A stretch of 64,000 nucleotides of DNA from Candidatus Bathyarchaeota archaeon (GCA_026014735.1 JAOZHT010000001.1:310001-374000), one strand, 5' to 3'; numbered from the stretch's first letter, positions 42,895-51,588 are shown. The notes: a model not told the origin generated them from the sequence alone. Program-made: numbers and translations.

Positions 42895-42909
42895 TGGCGG
42901 GTCCGACGG
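42895..42909. repeat. att core, right copy (tRNA-Lys 3' end)
   Basis: TGGCGGGTCCGACGG, identical to 4978-4992. On the minus strand it reads as the end of the T stem, the acceptor strand CGGACCC, discriminator G and encoded CCA. Confidence 0.9.
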
Positions 42910-42972
42910 GAGTTGAACCCGCGACCCTCGGATTAAAAGTCCGATGCTCTAGCCTGACTGAGCTACGGACCC
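42898..42972 (-). tRNA. tRNA-Lys (UUU)
   Basis: Reading the minus strand, the acceptor GGGTCCG (42972-42966) pairs fully with CGGACCC (42905-42899); discriminator G at 42898 and CCA encoded at 42897-42895. The anticodon arm TCGGA-CTTTTAA-TCCGA gives anticodon TTT, and the T arm has TTCAACT in the loop. No intron. The intact gene is kept after integration because the virus supplies the 3' end. Confidence 0.95.
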
Positions 42973-43064
42973 GCGCTTATTCGTTGCGGCTGATAGGAAA
43001 ATACGTGGGGGTTTTTTAGTATTTCGTTTCTTACTTGGACAAAAAGTGATGGTTGGGGGCTTGT

Positions 43065-43424
43065 TTAGCCTTTGAGGATAGTGGCTAGGAAGCTTTTGAT
43101 TTTTTCGTGGGAGTTGAGGATGGTTTGGATGGTTTTGGCGCCTTTTTCGGTGAGTTTGTAGACGCGTTTGCGTTCTATCCAGGCTCCTTCGACGAGGCTG
43201 TTTCTTTCCAGTGAATAGAGAAGTGAGTAGACGGTTCCTGAGCTGACGAGGAAGCCGTATTTGAGGTGGATGAATGAGATGACGTCGTATCCGCTTATGG
43301 GTCCGTTTTGGAGTTCTGCCATGATGATGGTGTCTAGGAAGCTTTTGATGACTCGTTCATGCATTTTTTTGATTATGCGTGCTTCGGATTTTTCTCCGTT
43401 TACTGTTATTGTTAACGCTACCAT
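43065..43424 (-). CDS. PadR-family transcriptional regulator
   Basis: About 119 residues from the ATG at 43424; the frame extends to 43454 but a TATA box at 43461-43470 would start transcription near 43437, inside that extension. The PadR pattern is clear: LDTIIMAELQNGPISGYDVISFIHLKYGF, SSGTVYSLLYSLERNSLVEG, a wing with RKRVYKLTEKGAKTI, and a short C-terminal helix. Binds DNA as a dimer and probably represses its own promoter through the ATGTTTA repeats at 43423-43459. First cellular gene beside the tRNA. Confidence 0.8.
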   Translation of the reverse strand: MVALTITVNGEKSEARIIKKMHERVIKSFLDTIIMAELQNGPISGYDVISFIHLKYGFLVSSGTVYSLLYSLERNSLVEGAWIERKRVYKLTEKGAKTIQTILNSHEKIKSFLATILKG

Positions 43425-43470
43425 GTTTATACACTCACTTGGATGTTTAATCATGTTTAGATATATAAGG
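43423..43470 (-). promoter_or_regulatory. PadR promoter with three phased operator repeats
   Basis: ATGTTTA (plus-strand reading) occurs at 43423, 43443 and 43453, 20 and 10 bases apart, so all three lie on one face of the helix. The minus-strand TATA box CCTTATATAT is at 43470-43461. The repeats cover the stretch between TATA box and start codon, as expected of an autorepressor site. Confidence 0.55.
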
Positions 43471-43739
43471 TTAATTCGGATTTAGAATAAACAAGTAATA
43501 ACAAAGCAAAAAAATGATGATGCGCCGAGCACAGAAAACTTATCCGAAAACGTGCCGCAAACGGATTTACAGCGACCTACAGAAAACCAAAAAATACACA
43601 AAAACATGTAAAGAAAACGTGGCCCTGCCCCAAAAAAATTTACTTAACTATGACCAAAAAACCCTGAGCGCAAGGCAGCTTTTAACATCAACATATCCAA
43701 ATTCAGGCGCCCAAAACGGTTTCTAATAGCTACCGATAT

Positions 43740-45542
43740 ATGTACATGTTAACAAACGTTATCTCCTATTTTGCAATAACCACTTGCGGTGCCAATAAAT
43801 TGATTTCATGGAAATACACATTCAAAAAATTAAATGAAGAATACCAACTCGCCACAAAAAAGAAGCAAGCTCTAGACAACCTTTGCTCATCAGGAAAAAT
43901 TTCTCAATCAACCCGTGACGCATTCACAAACGACATAGTTAAAGCAATCGAGGAAATCGAAAGGCAACGCCAAGACCTCGCAACGAAAATGCAGGCAAAA
44001 ACCCAGGAACTGGAAAACCAAATCAAGACTCTGGAAATGTTGTTGGCAAACTATGAAATTCAGCATGTCGTAGGAGAAATCGACGACGAAATTTACACTC
44101 GGGAATTAACGCTCCTCTCAACTAGCCTTGAAACAACACGTAACGAGCTGGGCGTAATTAAGGATGCAACAAACCAGCTTTTTCCCGCTCCCGCAGTAGA
44201 AGCTCCAATTGCTTGTGCTCCGGTAGCTGCTGCTCCAGTCGTTGAAGCTTCAGTTGCGCCAGTAGAATCAACTCCTGTTGAAGTTCCGGTTGAAACTGCC
44301 ACAATCGAACCCGCACTAGTGGAAACAGCTACAGCCGAACCAGCACCAGTTGTTGAAGTAGCCGTCGAAGCTGCAGTCGTTGAGGCTCCAGTCGAAGAAG
44401 CTCCAGCAGTTGAAGTCGCAGTTGAAGTTGCCCCCGCAGAAGCAGTTGTTGAGGCCCCAGTTGAAGCTGCCCCAATAGAAGCTCCAGTTGCTGAGGCGGC
44501 GGTGGTTGAGGCCACTGTTGAAGCGCCCGCAGTCGAGGCGGCTCCAGTTGAGGAAGCTGCAGTCATCGTTGAGGAAGCGCCAGTAGCAGTTGCCGCTCCG
44601 GTTGAAATGCCCGTTGAGGCAGTAGCTGTTGAAGCTCCCGCAGTTGAGGAAGCCCCCATTGAGGCTCCAGCTGAAGCAGTCATAGTTGAAGAAGCAGTAA
44701 TCGAAGCCCCAGTTGAAGTAGCCCCTGAAGCTGTAGCTGTTGAGGCTCCAGTGGAAGAGGCAGCGCCGATTGAAGCTCCCGTCGAGGCAGCCCCAATCGA
44801 AGCTGCACCCATCGAGGCTCCAGTAGAAGTTGCCCCCGCCGAAGCGCCAGTTGAAATCGCCCCCCAAGAAACAATCGTTGCAGAAGCCGCCCCAGTTGAA
44901 GCTGCTCCAGAGGAAATCGTGATCGAAGCTCCCGCAGTTGAGGAAGCCCCAATTGAAACGCCAGTGGCTGAGGCAGCCATTGTTGAAGAAGCTCCAGCTG
45001 CACCTGCTGAAGAGATCTTGGTAAATCAAATCGAGGCAGAAGTAGCTGTTGCTGAGCCAGCAGTCATTGAAGTTCCAGTTGAGGAAGCCGCTGTCATCGT
45101 TGAGGAAGTTGCCCCAGTTGAGGAGGCTGCAGTTGAGGTTCCAGTAGTGGAGGCCCCAGCAGTTGAGTCTGCCCCAGTTGAGGTTCCCGTCGAGGCTGCT
45201 CCAATCGAGCAAGCACCCATCGAAGCCCCAATCGAGGAAGCTCCCGCAGAAATCGTTGCACCCGAAGTAATCGTAACCGAAGCAGCGCCAGAGCCAACTG
45301 TTGAAGTTCCCCTGCAGGCATTCGAAGTCACTGAGCATGCCTCCGTCGAAACCACCCTTGAGAAACTGATGGAACAGGCAATTGAAGACCAACTTGTTGA
45401 ACCAGTCGTCGTGGAGGAGGCCCACATTCCAGCCCACCCTTTAGAAGCGCCCACGGAGGCGCCTTCCGAAGAAGCGGCGACCGACGAGGCCGACCAAACC
45501 CCCCCAGCAGAAGAAAGCGAAGAAGACACAACTAACCAATAA
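43740..45542 (+). CDS. CdvA-like protein with long Val-Glu-Ala-Pro tail
   Basis: A 600-residue protein. Residues 10-30 (SYFAITTCGANKLISWKY) are strand-like; residues 30-150 form a long coiled coil (YTFKKLNEEYQLATKKKQAL, EIERQRQDLATKMQAKTQEL, EDE-rich end), as in CdvA-like proteins that recruit ESCRT-III-type CdvB in archaeal cell division. Residues 160-590 are low complexity, repeats of V-E-A-P/VEEAP with hardly a basic residue, so strongly acidic and unfolded. The start is uncertain because a TATA-like GATATATG touches the ATG at 43740. The CdvA reading rests on pattern memory; the gene is single with a terminator after it. Confidence 0.6.
   Translation: MYMLTNVISYFAITTCGANKLISWKYTFKKLNEEYQLATKKKQALDNLCSSGKISQSTRDAFTNDIVKAIEEIERQRQDLATKMQAKTQELENQIKTLEMLLANYEIQHVVGEIDDEIYTRELTLLSTSLETTRNELGVIKDATNQLFPAPAVEAPIACAPVAAAPVVEASVAPVESTPVEVPVETATIEPALVETATAEPAPVVEVAVEAAVVEAPVEEAPAVEVAVEVAPAEAVVEAPVEAAPIEAPVAEAAVVEATVEAPAVEAAPVEEAAVIVEEAPVAVAAPVEMPVEAVAVEAPAVEEAPIEAPAEAVIVEEAVIEAPVEVAPEAVAVEAPVEEAAPIEAPVEAAPIEAAPIEAPVEVAPAEAPVEIAPQETIVAEAAPVEAAPEEIVIEAPAVEEAPIETPVAEAAIVEEAPAAPAEEILVNQIEAEVAVAEPAVIEVPVEEAAVIVEEVAPVEEAAVEVPVVEAPAVESAPVEVPVEAAPIEQAPIEAPIEEAPAEIVAPEVIVTEAAPEPTVEVPLQAFEVTEHASVETTLEKLMEQAIEDQLVEPVVVEEAHIPAHPLEAPTEAPSEEAATDEADQTPPAEESEEDTTNQ
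44190..45340 (+). repeat. Degenerate GTTGAAGCTCCAGTT-type coding repeats
   Basis: More than 1.1 kb of short imperfect repeats coding for (V-E-A/E-A-P-V/I) units. Units vary by single bases and in length, so the number of copies is likely to change by slippage. Long open frames on the opposite strand here are a by-product of the repeats. Confidence 0.8.
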
Positions 45543-45575
45543 GCTAACTTAGCTTCTTTTTCTTTTTTGTTTAAT
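45541..45575 (+). terminator. Hairpin and T-rich terminator after the CdvA-like gene
   Basis: AAGCTAACTTAGCTT is a perfect inverted repeat starting within the TAA stop, followed by CTTTTTCTTTTTTGTTT. Confidence 0.6.
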
Positions 45576-45622
45576 TTCTCTTTTGTTTTTATTTGATTAG
45601 TTTTGCTGAAATTGTCGTTTTG

Positions 45623-46357
45623 CTAGGTGAATCCTGTTTTTTCGTCTATCCAAACTGCCCATTTAGGCTTGTTAAAGCCGTTGCGTTTACCCATCCAGTA
45701 CCCCCAAGCCGCACCCAACGCAGGCGCAACAACCAGCATGAATACCCAGTATTCGGTGGTCCAGAAGTACCTGAGCATTGGACGGGCAAATGTGGCCACC
45801 ACTAAACCCACCCCCAAGAAGGCTATATCAAAAGCCAAGATTGCTCCGCCGAATGGGTACACTATACGCATACGTTTTTTCATGCGGTCCGAGCCCGGCG
45901 GAGGCGGATTCACCATCGATCTGTACCCGAAATATGACATAGGCAAAAACATGGCGCAGGCGATGCATGCTTGGATAAGCCGCATAGAGGTCACGTACCC
46001 CAGAAAATACAATACCACAAAGCTTGCCAGGATCACAACTTGCCCCACAGCTAAAAGGGACCAGTAGATTTTTTGGGCTCTGCGTTTGCGTGCCACATCG
46101 GCTTCCGCGGGGAAACTATGCAGAACAGATGAGGCGACTTTTCCTTTTTCGGTAAGCATGTACTGCCCCGACTCGTTTTTGGCGATGAGGTCGCCGAGGA
46201 CTTTAAGGTGATAGTTTAGGAGTCCGGTGCTGCCTGTTTCGCTGGCTTCAAGCAGCTCGGTGTAGGAGACTGCGCCTTTGGCGTCGAGGATGCCGATTAT
46301 GGTTTGGCGGTTTCCGTCTTTGAGTATCTTGTGGAGTGAGGATAAACCAGAGTCCAT
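45623..46357 (-). CDS. Winged-helix protein with four membrane helices
   Basis: A 244-residue protein. Residues 5-80 are an ArsR-like winged helix (NRQTIIGILDAKGAVSYTEL, GLLNYHLKVLGDLIAKN, YMLTEKGK). Four hydrophobic helices follow (about 97-117, 125-145, 168-190, 202-222) and a charged C-terminus. Membrane-bound DNA-binding proteins of this plan are common in archaea and may sense membrane state. Convergent with the CdvA-like gene. Ligand unknown. Confidence 0.7.
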   Translation of the reverse strand: MDSGLSSLHKILKDGNRQTIIGILDAKGAVSYTELLEASETGSTGLLNYHLKVLGDLIAKNESGQYMLTEKGKVASSVLHSFPAEADVARKRRAQKIYWSLLAVGQVVILASFVVLYFLGYVTSMRLIQACIACAMFLPMSYFGYRSMVNPPPPGSDRMKKRMRIVYPFGGAILAFDIAFLGVGLVVATFARPMLRYFWTTEYWVFMLVVAPALGAAWGYWMGKRNGFNKPKWAVWIDEKTGFT

Positions 46358-46485
46358 AGGTAACCTTTGGCGTTGTCGAATTTAGGGGTTTTTGACTAAA
46401 TCCGCAGTCAAAGCGCTTCGAGGTGGGTTCCACCCAAAAACTGCCGGTCAAGATTACTTTATATGTTGCCGTGTGCTCCAAGCAG

Positions 46486-46737
46486 ATGGAAGTTTTCTTT
46501 ATGCCAAATCATTTATCAGCTGCACTTAAGGTCCTTGGCCAAGCAGCCTTCGTTTTTGGGCTGCTATCATGGTCATATGGTGTGCTTGTGCAGGTCACCC
46601 ATCCCGAATGGCTGCCCCTGGGGCTATCACACCTAACGCGGTGGATTCGAGTTGACACTTTTACAATGGTTTCCTTTGTGGTTGCTGCTTCAGGCTTTGT
46701 CGTTTGGCGAGTAACTGAAGAAAACCATCTCCTGTAA
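46486..46737 (+). CDS. Small two-helix membrane protein
   Basis: About 83 residues with two hydrophobic helices (VLGQAAFVFGLLSWSYGVLV and DTFTMVSFVVAASGFVVW). The TATA box TTTATAT at 46458-46464 places the transcript start at about 46486, right on this ATG, so the mRNA is probably leaderless; the open frame upstream of it is not used. A start at 46501 is also possible. Divergent from the HTH-membrane gene. Function unknown. Confidence 0.6.
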   Translation: MEVFFMPNHLSAALKVLGQAAFVFGLLSWSYGVLVQVTHPEWLPLGLSHLTRWIRVDTFTMVSFVVAASGFVVWRVTEENHLL

Positions 46738-46836
46738 ACCTTGCGGTATCTATGATACGGTGTTGCATCGGGGTAATGTTTTTAGGTGCTATTTCCGTCT
46801 TGCTAAAGTCAAACAGTAACATCTGGACTGATTTGC

Positions 46837-49311
46837 ATGCAGCCTATGCCTAAAGACTACAACTTCACAGAGATCGAAGCCAAATGGCAAGCTAAATGGG
46901 AAGAAATGGGCGTTAACCACTACGACTGGAACGACACAGCCCGCGTACCCTTCAGCATCGACACTCCTCCGCCTTACCCCTCAGGCGAACTCCACATGGG
47001 CAACGTTTTGAACTGGACCTACTTTGACATGGTAGCCCGATTCAAGCGTATGCAGGGTTTTAACGTGCTGTTTCCGCAGGGCTGGGACTGCCATGGCCTC
47101 GGCATAGAAATCCAAGTTGAGAAAGCCAATAACATCCGCAAACGCGACTTGCCCCCTGACCAGTTCCGGGGCATGTGCATGGCGCTGGTGGAGAAGTACA
47201 TTGCCATGATGAAGGAAGGCATCCTCAAACTGGGCTGCAGCATCGACTGGTCCACCGAGTACAAAACCATGAACCCCGATTACTGGCGTCGCACCCAACT
47301 TAGCTTCATCCAGCTTTACCAGAAGGGCTTCATGTATCAGGGCACGCACCCCGTCAACTGGTGCCCAAGAGACGAAACCGCCATAGCCGACGCCGAAGTC
47401 GACCACATAAAACGGGAAGGCACCCTCCACTACATCAGATTTCACCTTGCCGGCAGCGACGAGTACCTGCTCATCGCCACCTCCCGCCCCGAATTCATCC
47501 CCGCCTGCGTCGCAGTCGAAGTTAACCCCAAAGACGAGCGCTACGGCAAATATGTGGGCAGAAAAATATCGGTGCCGCTGATGAACCGCGAGGTCACCAT
47601 CATCGCCGACGAAGCCGTCGACCCCAGCTTCGGAACCGGAGCGATGCAGATCTGCACCTACGGCGACAAAGAAGACGTGAAAACCGTCATAAAACACAAG
47701 CTCCCCGTGATTCGCCTCATCACCCAGAATGGGCAAATCAGCGAGGCAGGCTGCAAATACGCTGGGCTCTACGTTAATCAGGCACGCGCCGCCATCGTGG
47801 AGGACCTTAAAGCCGCGGGTTTGCTGGAGAAAAGCGAGAAGACCCAGCAGGAAGTCGGCGTCTGCGACCGCTGCAAAGCCCTCGTTGAAATCCTCGAGGT
47901 TAAGCAGTGGTTCATGAAGACCATGGAGTTAACCGACGCCGTAGAGAAGAACGCTAACGAAATCACCTGGTACCCCGATTACATGCGTAACCGCCTCATC
48001 GACTGGGCAAAAGCGCTGGACTGGGACTGGGTTATCAGCCGCCAGCGGCTTTTTGCGACTCCGATTCCAGTGTGGTACTGCCGGGGCTGCGGCGAAGTCA
48101 TCGTTGCCAAACCCGAATGGGTGCCCATCGACCCTAAACTTGAAGGTCCACGCATCGAGGCATGTCCCAGATGCGGCGGCAAAGACTTCCGCCCCGAAGT
48201 CGACGTCATGGACACGTGGATGGATAGCTCCATCACCTGCGCCGTTCACGCCGGCTGGCCGGACCGAGCGGATTGGCGTCGCCTCTTCCCCGCCAGCATG
48301 CATCCCTCCGGCACCGACATCATCCGCACCTGGGCATACTACCTCATGGTCCGCCACCTCGCCCTCTTCGATCAGCGCCCCTTCAACAGCGTACTGATAA
48401 ACGGTATGGTGTTGGGTGCGGACGGACGCAAAATGAGCAAATCCCTCAAAAACTACGCTGCCGCACCCGAAACCCTGGGCAAATTCGGCGCCGACGCGGT
48501 TCGTCAGTGGGCAGCGGGTGGAGGAGCAACCGGCTCAGATATTCCCTACCGCGTGCAGGATGTGGAGTATGGCAGGCGTTTTCTGGTGAAGCTCTGGAAC
48601 GCCTCTGGCTTTGCTAGCAAACTGCTGGAAAACTATAAGCCAATTAACTCAGAGGGTATCCCCGGCGAAATTGCCCTTGAAGTTCTCGATAAGTGGATGA
48701 TCAGTAAAACAGAAAAGCTCACCCAGAAAGTAACCGAGGAACTCGAGAAATGCCAGTTTAACGTAGCCATCGAGGATGTACGTAACTTCTTCTGGCATGT
48801 TTTCTGCGATTACTATTTGGAAGCTGTTAAAGACCGCCTCTACAACCCCTCCTTAGAGGGCTCATCTAAGAGACTGGCGGCTCAGTACACGCTCCACGAA
48901 GTGATGTATCGTATGCTCCAGTTGCTGGCGCCGTTTGTGCCCCATGTTACCGAGGAGATCTATCAGTACATGTACAGAGAAGCCAAAGGCTTTGAAAGCA
49001 TCCAAATATCGAAATGGCCCAAATTCAACCCCTCACTGGTGGATGAGGCCGCTGAAAAAGACGGCGACTTAATCACCGCAGTCATGAGTGAGGTGCGCCG
49101 GGACAAAGCAGAAAAGAAGCTGCCGCTAAACGCCCCCGTCAAGAGCCTCAGAATCTATGTGCCCGACGATGGAGCAGCCGTCGCCATCCGGCAGGGATGC
49201 GCCGACATAGCCGCCACCCTAAAAATCGAGACCATCAGAGTTATGGCTGAGAAGCACAGTGAAGGCAGACGCGTCGGCCAAAGCGAAGTCTACCTTGAAA
49301 CCGACTACTGA
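46837..49311 (+). CDS. valS: Valyl-tRNA synthetase
   Basis: An 824-residue class I synthetase that charges tRNA-Val. The HIGH-type motif is GELHMGN near residue 55 and the KMSKS motif GRKMSKSLKN near 530; the editing domain and two zinc knuckle regions (CDRC, CRGC with CPRC) lie between, and an anticodon-binding helical domain with VTEEIYQYMY follows. The start IEAKWQAKWEEMG and PFSIDTPPPYPSG are typical of archaeal ValRS. Start at 46837 or 46849. GC-rich codon use compared with the proviruses. The next gene begins ten bases after the stop. Confidence 0.92.
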   Translation: MQPMPKDYNFTEIEAKWQAKWEEMGVNHYDWNDTARVPFSIDTPPPYPSGELHMGNVLNWTYFDMVARFKRMQGFNVLFPQGWDCHGLGIEIQVEKANNIRKRDLPPDQFRGMCMALVEKYIAMMKEGILKLGCSIDWSTEYKTMNPDYWRRTQLSFIQLYQKGFMYQGTHPVNWCPRDETAIADAEVDHIKREGTLHYIRFHLAGSDEYLLIATSRPEFIPACVAVEVNPKDERYGKYVGRKISVPLMNREVTIIADEAVDPSFGTGAMQICTYGDKEDVKTVIKHKLPVIRLITQNGQISEAGCKYAGLYVNQARAAIVEDLKAAGLLEKSEKTQQEVGVCDRCKALVEILEVKQWFMKTMELTDAVEKNANEITWYPDYMRNRLIDWAKALDWDWVISRQRLFATPIPVWYCRGCGEVIVAKPEWVPIDPKLEGPRIEACPRCGGKDFRPEVDVMDTWMDSSITCAVHAGWPDRADWRRLFPASMHPSGTDIIRTWAYYLMVRHLALFDQRPFNSVLINGMVLGADGRKMSKSLKNYAAAPETLGKFGADAVRQWAAGGGATGSDIPYRVQDVEYGRRFLVKLWNASGFASKLLENYKPINSEGIPGEIALEVLDKWMISKTEKLTQKVTEELEKCQFNVAIEDVRNFFWHVFCDYYLEAVKDRLYNPSLEGSSKRLAAQYTLHEVMYRMLQLLAPFVPHVTEEIYQYMYREAKGFESIQISKWPKFNPSLVDEAAEKDGDLITAVMSEVRRDKAEKKLPLNAPVKSLRIYVPDDGAAVAIRQGCADIAATLKIETIRVMAEKHSEGRRVGQSEVYLETDY

Positions 49312-49321
49312 GGCAAAGCAT

Positions 49322-50056
49322 ATGACCGTTAGGGTTGGCTTGATTGGATGCGGCGCCATCGGCACAGTGCTCGCGGAAGCCATCGAACGCAAACTTGTAG
49401 TCTGCGATGAACTGGTAGTTTTCGATGTGGACGCCGCCAAAGCCGAAAAACTCAAAGCGGCACTTCGGTTTCCAGTAAAAATCGCCCAGAGTTTGGAGGA
49501 GCTGCTCTCCGCCGAGCCAAGAGTGGTTGTGGAAGCCGCGGGGCAGGGCGCAGTCCGCCAGTACTACCAGATGCTCCTCGATTCGGGTGCAGAGCTGATT
49601 TTCATGAGCACCGGTGCGCTTCTCGAATTCGACACCTCTAATTCCCGGGTGCATTACCCCGCGGGCGCCATCGGGGGCCTAGACGCCATTGCCGCAGCAG
49701 CCAACGCCGGCATAGAGGAAATCACGTTGACTACCCGCAAGAGCCCTAAGGCGCTGGGCAAACCCGTCATGGAGGAAACCGTTACCTTCCAGGGTTATGC
49801 AGAAGAAGCCGCCCGCCAGTTTCCACGGGAAATGAACGTCGCCGCCACCCTGGCTTTAACTGTGCGACCCGTAAAAGTCCAAGTCAAAGTCGTCATCGAC
49901 CCCCAAACCACCCGCAACACCCACGAAATCCACGTAAAGTGGCGTTACGGCGAAATGAACCTCAAATTCGCTAACATGCCCCACCCCGACAACCCGCATA
50001 CGAGTGCACTGGCGGCATGGGCTGCCATTAGGCTGCTGCAAACTTTGCTTCATTAA
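49322..50056 (+). CDS. nadX: L-aspartate dehydrogenase
   Basis: A 244-residue enzyme starting at the ATG at 49322; the longer frame from 49259 overlaps valS and is not used. The Rossmann motif GLIGCGAIGTVLAEAI binds NAD(P); later PAGAIGGLDAIAAA, LTTRKSPKALG and the NPHTSALAAW motif are typical of this family. It oxidises aspartate to iminoaspartate, the first step of NAD synthesis, with quinolinate synthase as partner (not seen here). Follows valS closely and may be cotranscribed with it. Confidence 0.88.
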   Translation: MTVRVGLIGCGAIGTVLAEAIERKLVVCDELVVFDVDAAKAEKLKAALRFPVKIAQSLEELLSAEPRVVVEAAGQGAVRQYYQMLLDSGAELIFMSTGALLEFDTSNSRVHYPAGAIGGLDAIAAAANAGIEEITLTTRKSPKALGKPVMEETVTFQGYAEEAARQFPREMNVAATLALTVRPVKVQVKVVIDPQTTRNTHEIHVKWRYGEMNLKFANMPHPDNPHTSALAAWAAIRLLQTLLH

Positions 50057-50149
50057 TGAATAGGTGACAATGAAAAGGAGCTTTACCTAAACAGGCACCG
50101 TCACAGGCCCTTACGCGGTGAACCTCAAATCAGCCGAAGCAACAACCCC

Positions 50150-51070
50150 TTATTCCAGCGAACTCACAAAATCCTCCACGGCCCTTATGGTTTTGCAGTT
50201 CATAACCGCCCGTGTGTTCTGCGTTGTCTTGAAGCCCTTGAGCATCCAAAACACGTGTTCACGCACTTCCTGAGCCGAGCCTCGACGCTCAAACTCGCGG
50301 TAAAGTTCGATGAACCGCAGAATCTGCCGCTTAATTCCCCCGTTGCCAAGCTGGGCTTTGGTGGCGTCAAAAATCCATGGGCGATCCCGGGCGCCTCTGC
50401 CCACCATCACCAGATCGCAGCCTGTCCGCTCCAAAAGCGAAACCCCCTCGGCGTAGCTGGTGACGTCGCCGTTAGCCATCATGGGGATGGTGAGTTTCTC
50501 TTTTATTTGCTTCATAATGTTCCAGTTTACTTTTCCGCCAAGTTTCTGCTGGGCGTTCCTGCCGTGAATGCAAAGCGCCGCTATCCCCGCGTTTTCCAAG
50601 CTCTTAGCCACCTCCATAGCGACAATGCTTTGACTATCCAATCCTATGCGCATCTTCACCGTCACGGGCTTCTCAGTGGCATCCACCATAGCTCGGACCA
50701 AGGTTTCGAGGCGAGCGGGGTCAGAGAGCAAGTAGGCACCGTAGCCCTTTTCCAAAAACTCCTTTTCGCTACAACCAACATTTAGGTCAATAATGTCAGC
50801 GAAGTCCTCTACAAGCTTGACGCTTTTTACTAATGATTCCTTGTGGTTGCCGATTAGCTGGACAGTGACAGGGCGTTCGGCGTCGTGGATGTTTAGGATT
50901 TCTTTAACTTCGCTTTTTTGGCGGTTTTTGACGATGTCAGTGTCGATCATCTGTGTATAGATGAGGGCAGCGTGGTTTTCTTTGCAGAGCATTCGAAAAG
51001 CGGTGCAGTTAACCGCCGCCATAGGTGCAAGAACGAATCGCCCAGATATGTCTACGTCGCCGATTTTCAT
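50150..51070 (-). CDS. tRNA-dihydrouridine synthase
   Basis: A 306-residue FMN-dependent TIM barrel. Motifs in order: FVLAPMAAVNCTAFR, YTQMIDTD, DLNVGCSEKEFLEKGYGAYLL with the catalytic Cys, VKMRIG with the flavin-site Lys, IHGRNAQQK with the His, MANGDV and MVGRGARDRPWIF (phosphate binding). It reduces uridine in tRNA D-loops. The usual NxGCP has Ser in place of Pro. Stand-alone gene, convergent with nadX. Confidence 0.85.
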   Translation of the reverse strand: MKIGDVDISGRFVLAPMAAVNCTAFRMLCKENHAALIYTQMIDTDIVKNRQKSEVKEILNIHDAERPVTVQLIGNHKESLVKSVKLVEDFADIIDLNVGCSEKEFLEKGYGAYLLSDPARLETLVRAMVDATEKPVTVKMRIGLDSQSIVAMEVAKSLENAGIAALCIHGRNAQQKLGGKVNWNIMKQIKEKLTIPMMANGDVTSYAEGVSLLERTGCDLVMVGRGARDRPWIFDATKAQLGNGGIKRQILRFIELYREFERRGSAQEVREHVFWMLKGFKTTQNTRAVMNCKTIRAVEDFVSSLE

Positions 51071-51159
51071 GGTGGCTTAAATTATGTTTGAGCTACGCTT
51101 TAACCTTACGTCAAACAACAAAAAAGATTAACGCCAACGCAACTTTCTAGAACAGGGAA

Positions 51160-51588
51160 GTGAGCATTTTGGAAATTAACCACATCAACCCACAAAGCTT
51201 AGCTGCCCCAAGAGGCTACTCACATGCCATATCCGTCGAGGGCAACTACAGAACCATCTACATCGGCGGGCAAAACGCAGTTAACGAAAAAGGAAACGTC
51301 GTCGGAGAAAACAGCCTAAAGGAGCAGACAATAAAGGTCTTAGAGAACATCGAAAAAATCCTCATGGAAGCAGACGCTAAACTCGAAGACATCGTGAAAT
51401 TCAACATCTACCTTGTGGAAGGTCAAAAGCCACAGGAGGGCTTTGAGGCTTTCCAGCAGAAATGGCGCAGCCAGAAGGCTCCTGTAATTACGGTTGTGTT
51501 TGTGGCGGGTTTAGGTAATCCCAATTGGCTGGTGGAGATTGAGGCTGTAGCAGTTACACCAACAAAGCATAATGCCAAACTAGTTTAA
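51160..51588 (+). CDS. RidA-family enamine/imine deaminase
   Basis: A 142-residue protein of the YjgF/YER057c/UK114 family, GTG start at 51160. Pattern: AAPRGYSHAISVEGNYRTIYIGGQ, QTIKVLENIEKILMEADAKLEDIV, KFNIYLVEGQ and a C-terminal NPNWLVEIEAVAV. The Arg expected late in the barrel for iminoacid binding is not in its common context, so it may belong to a subgroup other than RidA proper. The family forms trimers and hydrolyses reactive enamines from amino acid breakdown. Confidence 0.8.
   Translation: MSILEINHINPQSLAAPRGYSHAISVEGNYRTIYIGGQNAVNEKGNVVGENSLKEQTIKVLENIEKILMEADAKLEDIVKFNIYLVEGQKPQEGFEAFQQKWRSQKAPVITVVFVAGLGNPNWLVEIEAVAVTPTKHNAKLV

Larger units (their letters stand above)
4978..42909. 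mobile_element. Provirus B, complete head-tail provirus in tRNA-Lys
   Basis: The element is framed by identical 15-base direct repeats, TGGCGGGTCCGACGG, at 4978-4992 and 42895-42909. The right copy is the 3' end of the tRNA-Lys gene including its CCA; the left copy lies 23 bases from the end of the integrase gene. Inside are all expected modules of an HK97-fold tailed virus: integrase, replication ATPase, terminases, portal, capsid, protease, neck, tail tube, chaperones with frameshift, tape measure and a tail-tip protein, almost all on the minus strand. Interruptions on the plus strand mark cargo at 9.3-11.7, 14-16, 25.7-29.1 and 33.9-36.4 kb. Size about 37.9 kb. Confidence 0.85.

Noticed and set aside
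43514-43726. 70-residue basic ORF upstream of the CdvA-like gene
   Set aside because: No ribosome-binding site, composition (Lys, Thr, Gln, Tyr) expected from AT-rich non-coding DNA, and no motif.
44093-45531. Long open frames on the minus strand opposite the CdvA-like gene (up to 373 codons)
   Set aside because: They are by-products of the GTTGAAGCTCCAGTT-type repeats; their translations are low-complexity Ala/Ser/Gly/Thr or Phe/Asn/Trp strings without start signals.
46981-48357. Large minus-strand frames inside the valS gene
   Set aside because: GC-rich coding sequence leaves the opposite frames open; the translations have no domain and valS is certain.
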